Source of the DNA: Kribbella sp. ALI-6-A
GTDB taxonomy: Bacteria > Actinomycetota > Actinomycetes > Propionibacteriales > Kribbellaceae
DNA: 64,000 nucleotides
Direction of reading: 5' to 3'
NCBI RefSeq assembly: GCF_001984195.1
Contig: NZ_MTQN01000010.1
Coordinates: forward strand, 868,001 to 932,000
Shown here: piece after piece, positions 62,898 to 64,000 of the stretch
How positions within the stretch are numbered: position 1 is the first letter of the stretch
How the letters are laid out: each line of letters opens with the position of its first letter
The notes under the pieces: generated by a model
Seen by the model: the letters and a program-made list of their open reading frames with translations, nothing else
Told to the model about the DNA's origin: nothing
Database searches by the model: none
Made by a program: the position numbers and the translations under genes

Positions 62898-63858
62898 CCC
62901 CGCGACGATTGGTGTGCAGCAGCGACCGGCCCAGCGGAGTCAGCGTATGACGGACCGCCGGGCCGGTCCGGTGAGTGGTGATCAGCCCTGCCGACCGCAG
63001 GACCGCGGTGTGCTGGCTGGCCGAGGCCGGTGAGATGCCGACCTGGTCAGCCAGTCCCGTGGTGTTCGGCGTACTGGCGACCGCGTGCAGTACGGCGGCG
63101 CGGGTGCGGCCGAGGAGGTCGGCGAGCGGTTTGATGCTGCTCAGGTCGTGTGACGGTTTGCCGATCGGGTAGACGATCACTACCGGTTCGTCGCCGACGT
63201 CGACGAACGTCGGCACCGGCTGCAAGTACGACGGGACCAGCGTGACCCCACGGCCGTTCGGGGTCAGGTCGATGTCGCTGCCTCCCGGGCACTCGTACGA
63301 CAACGTCGACGACCTCCAGTGCAGGAGCGGGCTGAGCGTCGACAGCACCCGGTCGATGCCCTGGTCGACGATCAGGGATCCGCGGGCGACCCGATCGGCG
63401 TACACGGCCGCGGTGATCTCCGACCAGTACGGCGCCACAGCCAGCTCGTGAAACGCGAGCGCGGCGGCGCGCAGCCGGCGCCGGGCCTGATCGGATCCCG
63501 TGGCCAACTCGGCCGTCCGCCCCGGCAGCTGACCCGCCTCGATGCGGGGCACCAGCTCAGCGCGCAGTGTCTCCGTGGGTGTCTCGATCACCCGGTCGAG
63601 AGCGCTCGCGAAGTCGCTGCTGTTGACGATCGGGGTCAGGAAGTCCGGAGCCCAGCGCGGCACCCCGCACAGGTCCAGGTAGGGCAGCATCACCGGCCGG
63701 AGCCCAGCCCGGGTCTGCGCGTTCCAGGAGGCCAGGTACGCCGGTTGGTGCGGTTGGTTCAACCGCCGACCGGCGGAGCACAGCTCCTGCATCGCGGACG
63801 GCATCCGGACCACGACCGTACGACTGAGGTCGCGGGCGGTCAGATGCAGGGTCAGCAC
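62887..63858 (-). CDS. ArsR-like winged-helix regulator with long N-terminal domain
   Basis: 323 residues. Unlike ordinary ArsR proteins the HTH is at the C-terminus (LADLLGRTRAAVLHAVA, TTGLADQVGISPASASQHTA, VLRSAGLITTHRTG). The N-terminal 230 residues form an actinobacterial sensor-type domain starting LTLHLTARDLSRTVVV. GTG 63858 is preferred over TTG 63888 because family members begin with this strand. It converges with, and slightly overlaps, the sugar permease gene. Confidence 0.8.
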   Translation of the reverse strand: MLTLHLTARDLSRTVVVRMPSAMQELCSAGRRLNQPHQPAYLASWNAQTRAGLRPVMLPYLDLCGVPRWAPDFLTPIVNSSDFASALDRVIETPTETLRAELVPRIEAGQLPGRTAELATGSDQARRRLRAAALAFHELAVAPYWSEITAAVYADRVARGSLIVDQGIDRVLSTLSPLLHWRSSTLSYECPGGSDIDLTPNGRGVTLVPSYLQPVPTFVDVGDEPVVIVYPIGKPSHDLSSIKPLADLLGRTRAAVLHAVASTPNTTGLADQVGISPASASQHTAVLRSAGLITTHRTGPAVRHTLTPLGRSLLHTNRRGVSP

Positions 63859-63929
63859 CCCACGACTGTGCCATTCAGGCTGGGTCAAAAGGTGTCGACG
63901 GACGCCGCGGACCGGCCGAACCTCGCGTC

Positions 63930-64000
63930 ATGATCAAACTTCTCGCGGCCGTGACCGCCCTCCTGACCGTGGCGCAACCCGCGGTCGCCACGCACCACAG
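63930..64000 (+). CDS. Start of a secreted protein (cut by window end)
   Basis: From ATG 63930 the frame reads MIKLLAAVTALLTVAQPAVA and continues with THH: a short positive start, hydrophobic core and A-x-A cleavage site, i.e. a signal peptide. Only 23 residues are visible. No Shine-Dalgarno precedes it; it is divergent from the ArsR-like gene, whose product may control it. Confidence 0.6.
   Translation, partial: MIKLLAAVTALLTVAQPAVATHH

Overview
The window is high-GC DNA whose genes nearly all end codons in G or C, start often with GTG, and are packed into operons with 4-bp ATGA/GTGA overlaps. Together with the many carbohydrate ABC transporters, secreted glycoside hydrolases with ricin-type CBM13 domains, LacI/ROK/GntR regulators and a small natural-product cluster, this points to a soil actinomycete. 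A Kribbella-like member of Propionibacteriales is my best inference from style only; no marker gene is present to prove it. I see no rRNA, tRNA, CRISPR, phage or intact insertion sequence.

Layout. (1) 111-3261: an unusual signalling pair, a response regulator fused to a glutaredoxin-like and a thioredoxin-reductase-like domain, both without redox cysteines, followed by a CNB-domain histidine kinase. (2) 3298-4885: a gene remnant, an SDR and a divergent TetR with twin operators. (3) 4962-19364: a galactose / alpha-galactoside catabolic region: KDG-type kinase and KDPG-type aldolase, sialidase, aldose-epimerase-like protein, galactonate dehydratase (DgoD), a GntR/FadR-type regulator, an SDR sugar dehydrogenase, a CUT1 sugar ABC transporter, a cytosolic GH36 and a secreted GH27 alpha-galactosidase. 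Together these supply the steps of a De Ley-Doudoroff route from alpha-galactosides to pyruvate and glyceraldehyde 3-phosphate. (4) 19629-22468: two small genes of unknown function, a secreted 5'-nucleotidase with a ribosome-binding site buried in a hairpin, and a small membrane protein.

(5) 22738-38068: a beta-glucan region: two GH1 beta-glucosidases, a complete Dpp/Opp-type ABC transporter probably used for gluco-oligosaccharides, LacI and ROK regulators, and divergent secreted GH16 (beta-1,3-glucanase type) and GH30 (beta-1,6-glucanase type) enzymes with near-identical ricin domains. Matching LacI-type operators lie in front of the transporter and between the two glucanases. (6) 38191-46330: assorted regulators and stress genes (MerR+VOC, ArsR, phosphotransferase, TetR+SDR with a Phe in the catalytic Tyr position, NarL-type two-component system, DedA, FMN reductase, VOC). 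A 314-bp intergenic stretch at 39706-40019 carries two large nested inverted-repeat structures.

(7) 46410-57612: the most interesting part. Eight minus-strand genes overlap or abut one another: MFS exporter, radical SAM/SPASM enzyme, free-standing carrier protein, ATP-grasp ligase, Gfo/Idh/MocA oxidoreductase, APH-like kinase, GT-B-like glycosyltransferase and a condensation-domain protein. A MacB-like ABC exporter follows on the same strand. There is no adenylation domain, so I infer a carrier-protein pathway loaded by ATP-grasp chemistry that makes an aminoacylated or acylated sugar-like metabolite. (8) 57784-64000: TetR with a divergent membrane protein and mirrored operators, a second CUT1 sugar ABC operon with two LacI-type operators but no local LacI gene, an ArsR-type regulator, and the start of a secreted protein cut by the window end.
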